NCBI RefSeq assembly: GCF_000002425.4
Contig: NC_037270.1
Coordinates: 155,685 to 219,684 of the forward strand
Reading direction: 5' to 3'
Source of the DNA: Physcomitrium patens
Taxonomy: Eukaryota > Streptophyta > Bryopsida > Funariales > Funariaceae
DNA length: 64,000 bases
Of the stretch, positions 10,619 through 21,845 are shown one piece after another; position 1 is the first letter of the stretch; each line of letters begins with the position of its first letter. A model generated the notes under the pieces. It ran no database searches. It saw only the letters and a list, made by a program, of their open reading frames with translations, and was not told the DNA's origin. A program made the translations under genes and the position numbers.

Positions 10619-11653
10619 ACTTAGCTAACCCGATATTTTGTAAAGTTGTGGCAATTGTAACTTTGTCTCAAGATCTCTGCCACAAGATGGCTCTTGATTG
10701 GAGAAGGCTTTTCTATTAGAGAATAGAAATGTAAGATTTAACAAGATAGCTATTACAACCTTTGCTCGAACTAGATTCTAAAAATGGCACAATATTTTTT
10801 TTTTGTATGCCTAAAGATTACACATGCTTAAAAAGAAATATACGACCATCAAAAAGCTTATAAATCTAACAACCCTCAATATTATGTAGGACGTTACATT
10901 CTACAACACCTTCCTTGCACTTATCAATGATACAAAAGTACAAGAAAAAAGCATGTTCTGGAATATGGGCAGTCCATGCACCATCACCAAGAATATGTCC
11001 TAAGACATCCTAAAATATATAATAATCTTATAAATATAGTACCAAAGATATGAACATAACCTCAAAGAAGGCTAGTTCAACCTCAAAATAGTGTTATATT
11101 GAGCATATCAAACCACATTATAAGTAGCTATAGATATATGCATAGAGCTACAAAAATATAAGTAATATTCCTCACATAAGTGCCTCAACAAAATAGAGAC
11201 CAAATTCAAGACCATGTAGGCATAGGAAAACATCTTTTGCAAGGTAATATGCCCTTCAAAGTAGAAACCGTTCTGTCATTGTGACTTCTTTCTCAGGGAC
11301 CTAGCCAATTATTTTCAAACCATGTAGACATCCATCACACACCAACCACCATCTTAAGTTGAAAAGAGAAATAACAGCTCACCTCAACAAAGCATAAAAT
11401 ATATTGTGCCCAATGACTTAGGCACATTCCACCTTCCTACAATGATTTAAAGACAGAGTCGCAAACTTGAGGGAATATGTTACATATCTAATAATAAAAG
11501 ATATCCTATTACAAATCATGCATGGAATTGAGCCTTTAGAAGAAGATTAATTGTCATAGGACAAGCAACTAAACTTTTTTCAGAGATGCATTATAACACG
11601 CACAAACGGCACATCACACATAGCTTATGACAAACAACTTTAGTAATACCTAT
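10619..11653. other. unassigned repeat-like DNA
   Basis: No gene is visible. On the minus strand a sequence starting TGTAACGTCCTACATAATA at about 10,907 resembles the start of another plant LTR, with its element body to the right. I found no second copy in the window to confirm it. Confidence 0.25.
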
Positions 11654-12025
11654 TGTTGTATTATGTGAAGCCTTACTTGAGAATGCACTAAGCACCTTGT
11701 TGTGGAAGATAAAAGGAGTATTGCAACAACAAGATTCTAATTCTAATAGAATCCTAAGTAACTCTAATTAAACCTTAACAATATTAATCAAGCTTTAATC
11801 AAATCAAAAAAAAAATTAAAAAATTACAAAAGAAGCATGAAACCACGTACCTCTCTAGGTATCAATATTTGGTAATTTGAGATAATTCTTACTTGAACCT
11901 ATTGATAATTTTCTTCTAAACATGTCTATATCAATTACTTATAAATTGTTCACTTAGATGCCTTGAATATATACAAATATCTAAAAAGTGGCTGCAAGGT
12001 TCTCAATTGGGTTTAAGTATCCAAG
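11654..12025 (+). mobile_element. LTR-B fragment (plus, internally deleted)
   Basis: It starts TGTTGTATTATGTGAAG, has the 'gaatgcactaagcaccttg' box and A-rich stretch, then jumps at about 11,850 to the late LTR-B block 'ctaggtatcaatatttggtaatttgag' (compare 47,795). The tandem array is therefore deleted from this copy. Confidence 0.55.
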
Positions 12026-12029
12026 TTTT

Positions 12030-12255
12030 TGACAATGTCATGAAGGTAACATGGCTATATGGTAAAAAATGAATACATGGATGTTGTTATAGAAGGGCCT
12101 AGTAGAAAGATGTAAAAAAACAAGGATAAATGATAAGAAGGTAATAAAAGGTTTAGTCTTAATACTATTTTTTAAAGAAGATGCTTCTATTTTCTTTGTA
12201 GGAACATAAATGCCTCAAATCAAAATAAATGAAATAAGTAATTGAAATGGAAATT
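12030..12255 (-). mobile_element. LTR-B 3' fragment (minus)
   Basis: This is the reverse complement of the LTR-B segment at about 47,890-48,040: 'gttattatagaagggcc', 'aaaggtttagtcttaata' and 'ctttgtaggaacataaatgcc' correspond in order. It lies between two plus-strand LTR-B pieces. Confidence 0.55.
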
Positions 12256-12276
12256 TTTATTTGGCGCCCCTTACGT

Positions 12277-13560
12277 TGTTGTGTTATGTAAGAATGCACC
12301 AAATGTCTAGTTATAGAAGGTAAGTAGAAATACAAGAACAATCCTATCAAGTCTAATAAAATCTTAAATAACCTTAAGTAGACCTTAATAATCCTAATGA
12401 AACTTTGATCAATTCAAAATAAATTTAAAAGAAGTTATATTAGAAACACAAAGAAATTCCAAACTAATTTCAAAGAAAAATAACAAGAAATTATAAAAAA
12501 ATATAAAAATAAATCTTTAAAGAAATAATAATAATCTTTTTTAAAATATTATAAATAGAAATATTTTTTAAAAAATAAAAAACCTTAAAGAAATTCTAAA
12601 AATAAAAACTTCAATATAACCTTAATTAAAACTTTAATTAAACCTTGACCAAATCTTAGGTCAAATCCTAATTGAAACCCTAATAAAATCCTAAAACTTA
12701 GATAAATCCTAAACAATTCTTAAACAATCTCTACTCAAGTTCTAAACCAAATCCTAAGCAAATCCTAATCCTAATCAAATCCTAGACCAAATCTTTGGCC
12801 CTAATCAAACTATAAACAAATCTTAAACCAAATCCTATAGCAAATTGGTACTTTATCAAGTAATGATCAAACCATTGATATCAACACAAAATTTGCACCT
12901 TTCTTAATATCTTAGTTAAGAATAAGTACAAGAAAGATGAAATCAATCACACTTATCAATTGAGAGAAATACAAGATAATCCAATTAGATATTATATAGC
13001 TTCTTGCTCCAACTTGAATGTTGAACTTCTAGCACCAATACCTCCTTCTTTAACTATTGAATTGCTTTTAAATTTTATCTTAACACTGAAAATTGAGTCT
13101 AATATCCATACAAAAAAAATCACTTCAATCCAAATAACAAATTGCTAAAGATCTTAAAAATACTCACTAACTCTCAAACTCCAATTTTTGAGACCTTAAC
13201 CTACACAAACCTTCACACACTTTGATTTAATTGTTTGATTGATCTCAAACTTTGTACACACATTTATAACTAGCACACCAACACATTGCCTAAAATTCAC
13301 TTGTATACTTACCACAATCCTCAAGAAATCCTCAAATTTGCAAACATGCTTTTATTTCTCAAAATCTAAACCAATCAAGAATATCACTAGTTTTGAAAAT
13401 CCCTCAAAAATTCAATATTGATTTAATTGATATGAAATAAAAACCTAAAAATCTCTCCTCAAGTCTGCTCTCAAATTCTTTTTTCCAATCTACCAAAGAA
13501 CTTTGAGTAGATCTTTATGCCTTAAGAACTGATTTTGATACAAGTTGACAACCGGTCCTC
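12277..13560 (+). mobile_element. LTR-B copy (plus), 3' truncated
   Basis: It starts TGTTGTGTTATGTAAGAATGC, carries the A-rich block and the tandem array (about 12,600-12,850), and continues to 'gatctttatgccttaagaactgattttgat' at about 13,510-13,540. It then stops abruptly where balanced-composition DNA begins near 13,561. Small ORFs here (12,960-13,148 and 13,239-13,421) lie inside the LTR and are not genes. Confidence 0.55.
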
Positions 13561-15526
13561 TTCGACCCTACGTTGCCCTAGCTTGTGAAAACTAGCCTCG
13601 TTGAAACATATATGCACAAGCCCACAGCCATTACCATCAGCCTGAGATAGAGTTACTGCAACTACACCTTGCATAGGGACAACGCAATAATGCGAATCAC
13701 GCCAACACCAGCTACCCAGGCGGGTCGTCTACCAGATGATGACTGAAAATATCATTTTCAATCAAAATGTAAAGGAGATCTCTCCGCTTTTAATGACACC
13801 AATTCAAATTGAAATAATAGGTAGCAGTTCGTCGTTTTTAGACTTGTTATTATTCCAAAGGCTTTTCGTAGGATCATTGCTCAATCTGAAGAGAAAACTG
13901 TGTCCGTGAGGCACAACGTATCGAACAAGTTGATATCAGTCTATCCAGAGTTCAGCGCATAACCCAAGTGGTAGTGAAGTAATTTCGGGACAGATACTGC
14001 AATTACCTCGACAATGTTTACGTTATTACTCAGGTTCGTAAACTAACTCTTACCAACGCCTTTCTTTGGCAAAGGTATGGTGCATGAAACACGCATATTT
14101 GTAGTTGGATGAGTAAAAAAATCTGGTGTTACATATGTCGATTTGAGTTCATAGCGATTCGCAAAAACAGGATTGCAATCCCTTCATTCTCAGCAAACCA
14201 TATACCTCTTTGCGTTACTTAAACACGATGAAGGAAAGCATGAAAGTTATCAAAAGGTATGTAGACGTCATATGACTATCCTGACAATGACGGATATAGC
14301 GAATTGGCTGTGGAGCTGCAAAATTGAACAAGCAGCGACCAATCAGAAGTTACAAGCCATGTTCATGCTTTACGCCTGAGCATCTAAAAGGGAAGGGAAT
14401 AGCACGTCAACCAGTGCAGTATGGCGTGTCCTTCCAGACTTCTGACCTCTTTATTGGAAAAGATCTTCAGTATTCAAAGAACAACCGCGGTTTCGCCACT
14501 TCTCCTCCCAAGCACGGAATAGCAAAATATCAGTGGAGTTCAGGCTACTGAGCACATCAACATCTCCAGCGCCTTTGGTCATTATTCTTCATTTATTGGC
14601 TGATCGCATGTCTGTTCTTGTCATCATCAAGAATCTTTGCACTCTCGTTGTCAGCAGGATACTGCGAACACAACCGTCAGAGAGACGTAAACATTCAACT
14701 TGTTGCAGGAAAAGCTCAGTCGATGCAGGCAAGGATTTTTGTAGACTTAATTCGAGAAATGTATAATTTAGCTTCAGGTTCACGAGCAATCATGTCGCAT
14801 CTTTGATCAAATGTGAGTTACTTCAGGTGTACTGCCCTACTCAAATCGGACTTCGTCTGTCCCAGGAGGTTAAGAAGAATTAACGCTTACAGAATGAGGG
14901 AGTTTCAGCTCACGTGAGCCTGTGATGTGCGCCGGTGATGATGGTTTAATGCAAACTTCATCTAAACAAGAGGAAAGTGTGTGCAAAAAGCCTTCTTCAA
15001 ATATTCTACCAAATATTATTCGGGACTTCATTGCGAGAAAGTATGAAGCTGAACGCATACTTAAATATCCAAGTTGTTTCTCATAACATTCTACCAGTCA
15101 TATTTTATTGGTTATATGTGGGTTCATACGCAGATGCGGTAAAATATTCTTGATTCTTATCATGTCCTTTGTATCAGCGTAGTTCAAACTTATCGCACTA
15201 CATGTTGCGCGACTTTTATGCTTAGTCTTGCGTTGGACGAAGCGCACAGTTGTAGTCCATCCTGCATACTTCACATGTTGAGACACCAGTTACTACCTCG
15301 ATTATTGATTTTAAATTTTGCATTTAAGATTCATCAGAAGCATTGAAATCAGTGCACCCTCCACGCAAGGAAACGTGGCACATTCACTCGTTCGAGTTAA
15401 TGTAGAAAGTAGCAAAACGTTTTGAACGGATAGCCATTTCTTTAGAACAAATTCCATTCGTGTAGCTGTCCTGAGCAGAACAGAGCTGTCCAAAATCTAC
15501 ACAACACAAACTACGTACAAAGAAAT

Positions 15527-15597
15527 ATATCATGTCAGATTTATAATCATGTGTTCCGAATCTTTTTGCATCGAAAATAATAAATCTGACATGATAT
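15527..15597. repeat. 18-bp perfect inverted repeat (hairpin)
   Basis: The left arm (15,527-15,544, atatcatgtcagatttat) is the exact reverse complement of the right arm (15,580-15,597), with a 35-nt spacer. No T-run follows, and it is not next to a recognised gene. It may be a small transposon relic or an RNA stem-loop. Confidence 0.8.
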
Positions 15598-15717
15598 GAT
15601 ATTCCAGCAAGCACTGTCTCTTAATATATCTTTGCTCTAGTTTCCGAGTTTCTGTTGTAAAGGCTGTCACGTGATTTCATTACTTGCAAGGAGTGAGTGT
15701 TTCTTCGCAGCTCGTTG

Positions 15718-15745
15718 ATTTATTTATTTATTTATTTATTTATTT
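15718..15745. repeat. (TTTA)n microsatellite
   Basis: Seven tandem tetranucleotides lie in otherwise balanced DNA. Confidence 0.9.
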
Positions 15746-16352
15746 GTGTTTTGTACAACAGGTCGATAACAAATCAGTCTTTCTCATGGTATCTGACGAC
15801 AAATTCTACCCATGTGATTTCATATAATTTATTTTTCTTTTCATAACAAGCAACGATAACCCCCGCTGTTATGAAGGCAAAATACTGCTCGTTTATTGAT
15901 CTGACATCAGGTTACCCTATAGCATGTGCCAAGTTCACCAGAAACTTTCGAAGTTGAAACTGATAAGCAGAGACTAAAATTTCTGCCGCAACCCAAAAAA
16001 TCCATGAAAACACCTCCGGAAGACTGTACATATCTTATCAGTTGGAGACTGGCTTGACAATTGGAAAGAGAAATCAGAGGTTAAAAAATAACTTGAGAGT
16101 TTGCTTTGTATCAGCGTAATTCAAACTCAGGGTCAGAAACACAGTGGAAAGCGGCTAGCAGAAATCCGATTGCCAGGAAGCGGCAATCGCGTAGGGCATG
16201 GAATTTTCAAAGCCACGGAAGAGGTTGCAGTCGATTGCGATGATGGTGTGCTATCTTACTCGCACGAGATTGATTTGAACAGAAATTCAACACAGTTAAG
16301 GAAGTGACCTGCCTGCCCTCATGCAGCGTCGTTTACTGACTAGTGAATAGAA

Positions 16353-16733
16353 ATGATCTGCAGCTGCTTCCGAACTATGAAGCGAGTTCGTGCGTCTCAA
16401 TTTCCCCCGACATCAAGACCGTCCCGAAGATATAAACGGGGGGGGGGGGGGGGTTGTCAGGGAAAGCAATCCTTGGATTATGTCGCTGGTGTTATCAGTG
16501 CCCTGCCAATACACACAGTAGGCCCTGCAACCGTGGAGGAGAAGTTGGCGGAGGTGGTACTGCAGAATGATCTCGAGGAAGATGAAGTGGCGAGGAGGAG
16601 GAGGAGGAGCAGTCATCAGCTGATGACGGTGAAGATGCATCTACAGTGCGATGGGAAGTGCAGGCGGCTAACAGAGAAGTGGAGAGGCAGCGATGTGCAT
16701 GCTAAGCAAAAGTATTACAAAAATGCAACATGA
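16353..16733 (+). CDS. possible small hypothetical protein, cut by a Copia insertion
   Basis: An ATG at 16,353 opens 126 codons. The product would have a Gly run encoded by the 16-base G-run (16,438-16,453), a Leu/Glu-rich middle and an Arg-rich segment (ARRRRRSSHQ, about residue 80). The last codons fall inside the LTR of the Copia insert that starts at 16,713, so the original 3' end has been replaced if this ever was a gene. No domain is recognised and the homopolymer makes the frame unreliable. A chance ORF is just as likely. Confidence 0.2.
   Translation: MICSCFRTMKRVRASQFPPTSRPSRRYKRGGGGGCQGKQSLDYVAGVISALPIHTVGPATVEEKLAEVVLQNDLEEDEVARRRRRSSHQLMTVKMHLQCDGKCRRLTEKWRGSDVHAKQKYYKNAT
16438..16453. 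repeat. 16-base G-run
   Basis: An uninterrupted run of G inside the ORF at 16,353. Its length is prone to sequencing error and to slippage. Confidence 0.9.
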
Positions 16734-17288
16734 ACGTGCCCAAACATTGAGAGACGTGGCACTTTGTGGAAATTGTTACAGCTAGATAAGTCCCAGCTTG
16801 CAGTACAAACAATATGGTATCATTCAACCCTTCTCTTTTGGAAGTGGGATTTAGTTCTCTATTAAAACAAGACCTAACATATCATTGAAAACTAGAAACT
16901 TATTTCTAGAAAGAGGTTTTGTGAAGATAACTAGTGCAATCTACTTTGTGGAATAATATTTCAATACAATCTATCCTTTCTCCACAAATTGCTTAATGAA
17001 ATAATGTTTTATATTCCAGTAGTGCAACTGCCAAGCTTTGGCAGTAGTAAGACAGGAACAATTCATTTGTAAAATATTTGTCTAAAAAACTTTATCCACA
17101 AAATTCATTCAAATTTTTCATATATGGTACTTGTGCATCTAGGGTTCTAATACCATGTTACAAAAATGAAACTTCATTAATACTGCAAACATGAATGTGC
17201 CAAAACAAGAGAAGAGGCAGCACTTTGTGGAACTTATAACATGTTGTACAGGTCCTAGCTTGCACTCCAAATGATATGATATCATTCA
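16713..17288 (-). mobile_element. miniature Ty1/Copia element with two LTRs, PBS and RNase H remnant
   Basis: Two short direct repeats flank the unit: 17,156-17,288 (133 bp) is the 5' LTR on the minus strand, starting TGAATGATATC and ending TTGTAACA; 16,713-16,826 (114 bp) is the 3' LTR, starting TGAATGATACC. Directly after the 5' LTR comes TGGTATTAGAACC (17,155 down to 17,143), a near-perfect initiator tRNA-Met primer-binding site. The internal part, about 17,040 to 16,850, translates on minus to the end of Copia RNase H, with 'KHYFIKQFVEKG' and 'IFTKPLSRNKF'. Gag, integrase and most of RT are gone. Flanks CAAAAG (left) and ACAAAAAG (right) look like an imperfect target-site duplication. It sits at the end of a 126-codon ORF. 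Confidence 0.85.
17143..17155 (-). other. tRNA-Met primer-binding site of the Copia element
   Basis: The reverse complement TGGTATTAGAACC adjoins the LTR end and matches the standard plant PBS TGGTATCAGAGCC at 11 of 13 positions. Confidence 0.85.
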
Positions 17289-20200
17289 ACAAAAAGGTCC
17301 AACAAGGGAGTATGAGGAGGACAGAATGCACCCACCTCCTCTTTGGATGGAGCACAAAGGCTTGAGGAAGGAAGGAATGGGGAGGATGAAACCCTCAGAA
17401 GCTGCAATTTGAGTGACCAAGAGGATGGATGTGCAATGAGGGCACTCCCCCCAAGCACCACTCACTGCCTGTGTTGTGGAGTTGTTGATGTTGAAGCCTT
17501 GCTTTGCTATTGAAGCCTTGCACCCTCAATGGAAGCAAGCCCTTATTTGTTGCTTTCTTTCACATATTCCAACCCTGTATACCACTTGTCATGTACCTTT
17601 CACATTCTTTTACAGCTCTTTCTTATTACCATCCATGGTGACCTTCTCTCCTATCATCACAGTTGCTACCAAATTAATGCTATATATATATATATATATA
17701 TATATGCATTGATGTTCTGTCTTCCAATGCTGCAAAGATTTTTTTTAATACTCAATAAAATCTTTTGACCCACTTAATAATTCACCTTCCATTTTTTATA
17801 TATTTTTTTTGCATGTGTTATTGTATTATAAATTCTACAAATGAATATATACCTTTTACTTTAAAGTATGTTCTTCCAACTAAATTTAAAATATAACTAT
17901 TTATCTTCAGTTGCTCAGTTGAATTAAAACTACTCTAATGGAAAAAGGATTTTAGATAGTTATGTTTTGGAAATTAAATGTGTTCCTATATCATACCCAA
18001 ACATCATCAAACCCATGTAGCAAAACTAATTTCTTTGGTCCTCATTTAAAAATATTCTCATATTGATTTGATGATCCATTTACCTTGTAATTTTGCTCAT
18101 CTCTTTCCAAATAGATAACCATAATAAATTGAATGATTTTTTAAATCATATGCAAAATCCTGGCATTGGGATATTTTTCTTGCATCTAGCCAATGTTGTC
18201 TTCTAAAAATGAAGTTATCTCTTTTTGTCATCTGCTTTCAAATTACAAAAACAGATATATTATGCTCATATTTTAGTATTAAAAACCCAAGGTACCATTA
18301 AGTACCATATGAGCAATAGTACCATTATTAATCATGAGTGTTGGTTTTTAACAGCAACAACAATGTTGAGCCCTCCATTAATATTTCTCTCCACCTTCTT
18401 CTGTCTAAAACTCACCTCCTTTCTCTCTTCCTCCTTCCAACACTTGAAATTTTGCTTCATCTTTATCTATTTCTTCCCCTTCAGCACAGAACCCAGTTCC
18501 TTTCTCCCTCCCTTGTTTACCTCACACCCATATCCATTTTCCTCCTCCTCAGCATGAAATTCTAAGCTTGTCTCTGATTTGATTGTAATGAAGTATTTGT
18601 TAAAGCTATATGTGATACATAATTGAGGATGATAAGAGTTTATACACAGGCAACACATGCATGTTACAATGCCCTAGAAAATAATTCATTGCCCAGGTTT
18701 CTTGTTAGAAAAATCACAAACTCTGGAGAATGGGAAAGAAAATCAAAAGGAGGAGGAATATGGAAGGAAGTGTTGAACAAGAGTACCATGCTCTCATATC
18801 CACAGCACCCTTGATTGAATGCATGGGGATGGGATTCTTGTCCTTCCCATTCCTACAGAAGTATTTTGCTTACCTTTGTAGGCTCCTAGTTCAAAATGGA
18901 ACTGTCTCACTCTTTCTCATGGTCCATCACCAGCAATAATACATACATCATGACCTTCATGTGGGTGAGGGAGGGTGTGGTAGTGTGTCAGAGGTGGTGC
19001 ACATACCCCCATGATTTTTCACCTCTGACATTAATTGTAAATGAACCAAAAGCTGGAATTATTTTCTCCTTTTTGCATTAAGAGGACGGGGGTATGCAGG
19101 TGAACAAGTAGCACAGGAGCAAGAAGAAGGAAGAGTAATACATGTGTCTGCATGTGGACATTGTATCCTTCTTCCAGAAATCCACCCCCATTGGATCCCA
19201 GCTGCCCACACTCTCTCTTTACCATGTTTGGACCAGAGGAGGAGACCTTGCTGGTATTGTGGTTACAATATCTACTTTCGTGTCCTTTCCTCTCCCTTGA
19301 TTTGCATGCTTTCTTTTCTTCTGTTGCAGGGTCTTGGCAGCCTCTTGGTCTACCTCCCTCCCTCCCTCCTGCTCTGTCCCTCTTCCCATTGGCAGTGGTC
19401 CTCCACAGCACCCTTCTCTTCTCCCATCATTAGCATGCCATGCACTTCCCAATCCAGCTCTTCTTTTGGAGGAATCCATTCAGTTCCATACAAAACATTG
19501 CAGTCTGGAGGTCTACCTCCAGGAGCTTTCAGTGGACACATGGTGGGGCTCAAGACTCAAACCTGAACTCCCCATCCCAGTTCCAAATGCACAAGGCTTG
19601 TCCACCCATACCCACACCACCCCCAGCAATGGAGAGGGCATTCTGCAAAGATCATACTCCTGTCATTGAGATTGTTCTGTGGAATGGTCTTCAAGGGATG
19701 ATGAGATTCTTTCCAGACTCTCAATGAGAGCCATTCACCATTGGCCTCACATCATGGCATCGTTCATTCTCTCTGGTACTCCATCTCAGTCATCGTTTTA
19801 AGAGATTGCTCAGCAGAGTTACTGCAGTAAACTTAAATGTGACAGCACATTTTTACTCCCACTTGTCCAGTGGAGCTGCACTTAGAGTCTTTCACATTCT
19901 CACCTGGCATTGTGAACAACTCCTGCACTAATTATGTGGTAGCCTCATTTAATTGATCTAACAAGGTTATCAAGTTTCAGTAAATGTGTTGAGTGGAACA
20001 CTAAAACAAGGAAGCACAAATGACAAGCAGAATCACAACACAAGAATGGTAGCCTTTGGGAAGGGTTCTAGCAGGAATGTAATCCAAAAGGATTAAGTTA
20101 TGCAGGATACTCAATTTAACACCTATTGATTGATGCATGCAAACATTCCTAACATGCACATCTCAGGGTATTCCAACCAAGAAACTCATCTGTCTGGTGA

Positions 20201-20427
20201 TGTGATTTTTCTTCTGTTCAGCCATGAGAATTTCAACATGCATCCAAAGATTCCTTCATCTTCAATGGATGAATGGTCTTTTAACATACTCAAAATTCAT
20301 TGTCTTGTGTGAGGAGCCTTTTGTAACTATTTCACAAAAGGAGAAGCTACACAGCCACATGGTAACTACACTGGAGTGAACATGGATTGGAAGCCATGGT
20401 ATCATTTTAAGTTAGTTGGTATTGATC
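17289..20427. other. gene-poor DNA with TG/CT-rich stretches
   Basis: No gene is supported. The composition is intermediate, CG is rare, and pyrimidine-rich tracts (18,370-18,560 and 19,330-19,430) produce spurious ORFs on both strands. Several of these begin with GTG or TTG rather than ATG. A TA microsatellite lies at 17,681-17,705. Confidence 0.45.
17681..17705. repeat. (TA)n microsatellite
   Basis: About twelve TA dinucleotides in a row. Confidence 0.9.
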
Positions 20428-20823
20428 ATGAATAAAAGTAGAAGTGGCAAGAAACATGAGAGGAAAAAAGATGCATCTGATAATGAGGAAAAAAATCTCA
20501 ACACATACTTTTCAAAGTGTGCTGTTAAGGATTTTGGGAGAACAAATAATTGTAATTTTAGTGATTTGCACCTGTTTAAGGTAAAAGCATGTGATGTCCT
20601 GGTAAGCATGATCATGGATGAATACATGACCATGCAAGTGATGCATCTGATAGGCAAAAAAGCTGAGGGGGATGCATGTCAGGGGGTGCAGAAGAAATGG
20701 GTTATTGCTCCAGAGTGTGAAAAAGATAAGGAAGAGGAGAGGTGTGTCAAGGTTTCATTCAAGGGCGTCAGGAGAGTAGTTAGGAAGGAAGGGGCTAGGC
20801 AGGCAGGCAGTGGAGGGGGCTAG
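20428..20823 (+). CDS. possible hypothetical basic protein
   Basis: From the ATG at 20,428 the frame stays open for 131 codons to TAG at 20,821-20,823. The predicted product is highly charged, with a Lys-rich start (MNKSRSGKKHERKKDAS), a central more hydrophobic segment (about residues 45-75) and a Gly-rich end coded by the purine-rich DNA that leads into the next gene's promoter. No domain is recognised. No introns or poly-A signal can be assigned. It is the longest ATG-started plus ORF in this gene-poor stretch, but a chance ORF in purine-rich DNA cannot be excluded. Confidence 0.2.
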   Translation: MNKSRSGKKHERKKDASDNEEKNLNTYFSKCAVKDFGRTNNCNFSDLHLFKVKACDVLVSMIMDEYMTMQVMHLIGKKAEGDACQGVQKKWVIAPECEKDKEEERCVKVSFKGVRRVVRKEGARQAGSGGG

Positions 20824-21667
20824 TACCTGGAAAAGAGTAGAAGAAAGAAGAAGCAGGAGGAGCAGCAGGCAGAAGAACAAGAAGAAGACGAGCAAGGGAA
20901 GGACGAAAAAGCAAGGCCGGTGGCAGGCTGTATAATGGCAGGCAGGGGGGCGGGCAGGGAGGGAGGTAGGGGGCGGGTGCGATGGGGAAGGGAAGAGAGA
21001 GAGAGAGAACGGGGGCGGGGACAAGAACAGCCAAGGCCTCTCCCCTCGGCACTTGCACCCATTATCAAGCCGCTTGCTTTGCAGTTCTTTCCACTTATTG
21101 GTTCACACACACTCCCCCCCCCCCCCCCCCCCGAACCCCACATCCCCATTCCCCTCTCCCTCACCTGCCGTCTATGATCTGCTCTCCCGCCCTTCTCTTC
21201 TCTTCTCTGCTTCTTCTGTGCTCTCCCTGAGTTCTACTTCCGGAATTATTCCCATCTGCGTGTGTTCTGCCTGCCTCCGGTCCAGTTCCACTGTGTGTGT
21301 TTCGCACAGAGTGGATATTGCTTTTGGCCCATGGCAGTCGTCGAGTGCGCACGCTTGACGATCGCCTCTTAATTTGTTCTTTTTTAAGGTCTAGTTACTT
21401 CCATGATCACCGCTTCATGGTTACGTGGTGCAAGGGTGCTAGTGCGAGCTCGGTAGTTGAGGTCTGTCGATGATCTGTGTGGGAGAAAGCTAGTGTCTCA
21501 TTCGTTCTTTTCTAATCTGCAGAGTGTCGGCATTGTTGAGGAAGTCGAGGAGCCAGCTGTTTGGAAGTACAGGCTGAGCACCAGGATATTCGAACATCTA
21601 TACATTCAGGCATCTTATTTCTAATTTGTTATTCATTCATGTCTTTCCTGGAGGGCAAAGGACGGCA
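20824..21667 (+). promoter_or_regulatory. putative promoter and 5' leader of the gene at 23,079
   Basis: A GA-rich then C/CT-rich stretch (GAGAGAGA at about 20,995-21,008; a 19-base C-run at 21,114-21,132; CT-rich 21,140-21,230) precedes a balanced leader. Such polypurine/polypyrimidine stretches are common at plant promoters. No clear TATA box was found. The transcription start cannot be fixed from sequence alone. Confidence 0.35.
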
Positions 21668-21845
21668 ATGGACACCACCGACCTTCCAAAGAAAAAGAAG
21701 AGGGTGCGTAGAGATTACTCGGGGTGATAATAACTTGCCCTCGAATTAATTTTCTTGGTTTTTTCTCTCTTAACTGCAGAGAGTGGACAGCTTCGAACTT
21801 CTTGGAGGTCCTCTATACGGAACCTTCAAGTCGCTCCTCAAATAG
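21668..21845 (+). CDS. possible spliced 33-residue peptide in the 5' leader
   Basis: An ATG in good context at 21,668 (gca ATG G) opens MDTTDLPKKKKR, reaching AGG at 21,703, followed by a donor GTGCGT. A pyrimidine-rich acceptor ends CTGCAG at 21,779. In phase 0 the next exon (21,780-21,845) gives RVDSFELLGGPLYGTFKSLL-K and TAG. The intron would be 76 bp. The peptide begins with a basic cluster resembling a nuclear signal. Other frames through these exons are also open for some distance (for example from an ATG at 21,639), so coding is not proven. It would act as an upstream ORF of the large gene if it lies on the same transcript. Confidence 0.25.

Larger units (their letters stand above)
13561..16352. 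other. balanced-composition DNA with no recognisable gene
   Basis: GC rises sharply here and CG dinucleotides reappear, as around the real genes. Many short ORFs of 60-76 codons exist on both strands, but none has a recognisable domain, and I could not join them with convincing splice sites. A decayed gene or a non-coding transcript is possible. It holds the hairpin at 15,527-15,597 and a TTTA microsatellite. Confidence 0.4.

Noticed and set aside
20755..21358. Overlapping ORFs of 82-114 codons on both strands
   Set aside because: They are produced by GA- and C-rich low complexity; the translations are Pro/Ser/Leu or Arg/Gly runs.
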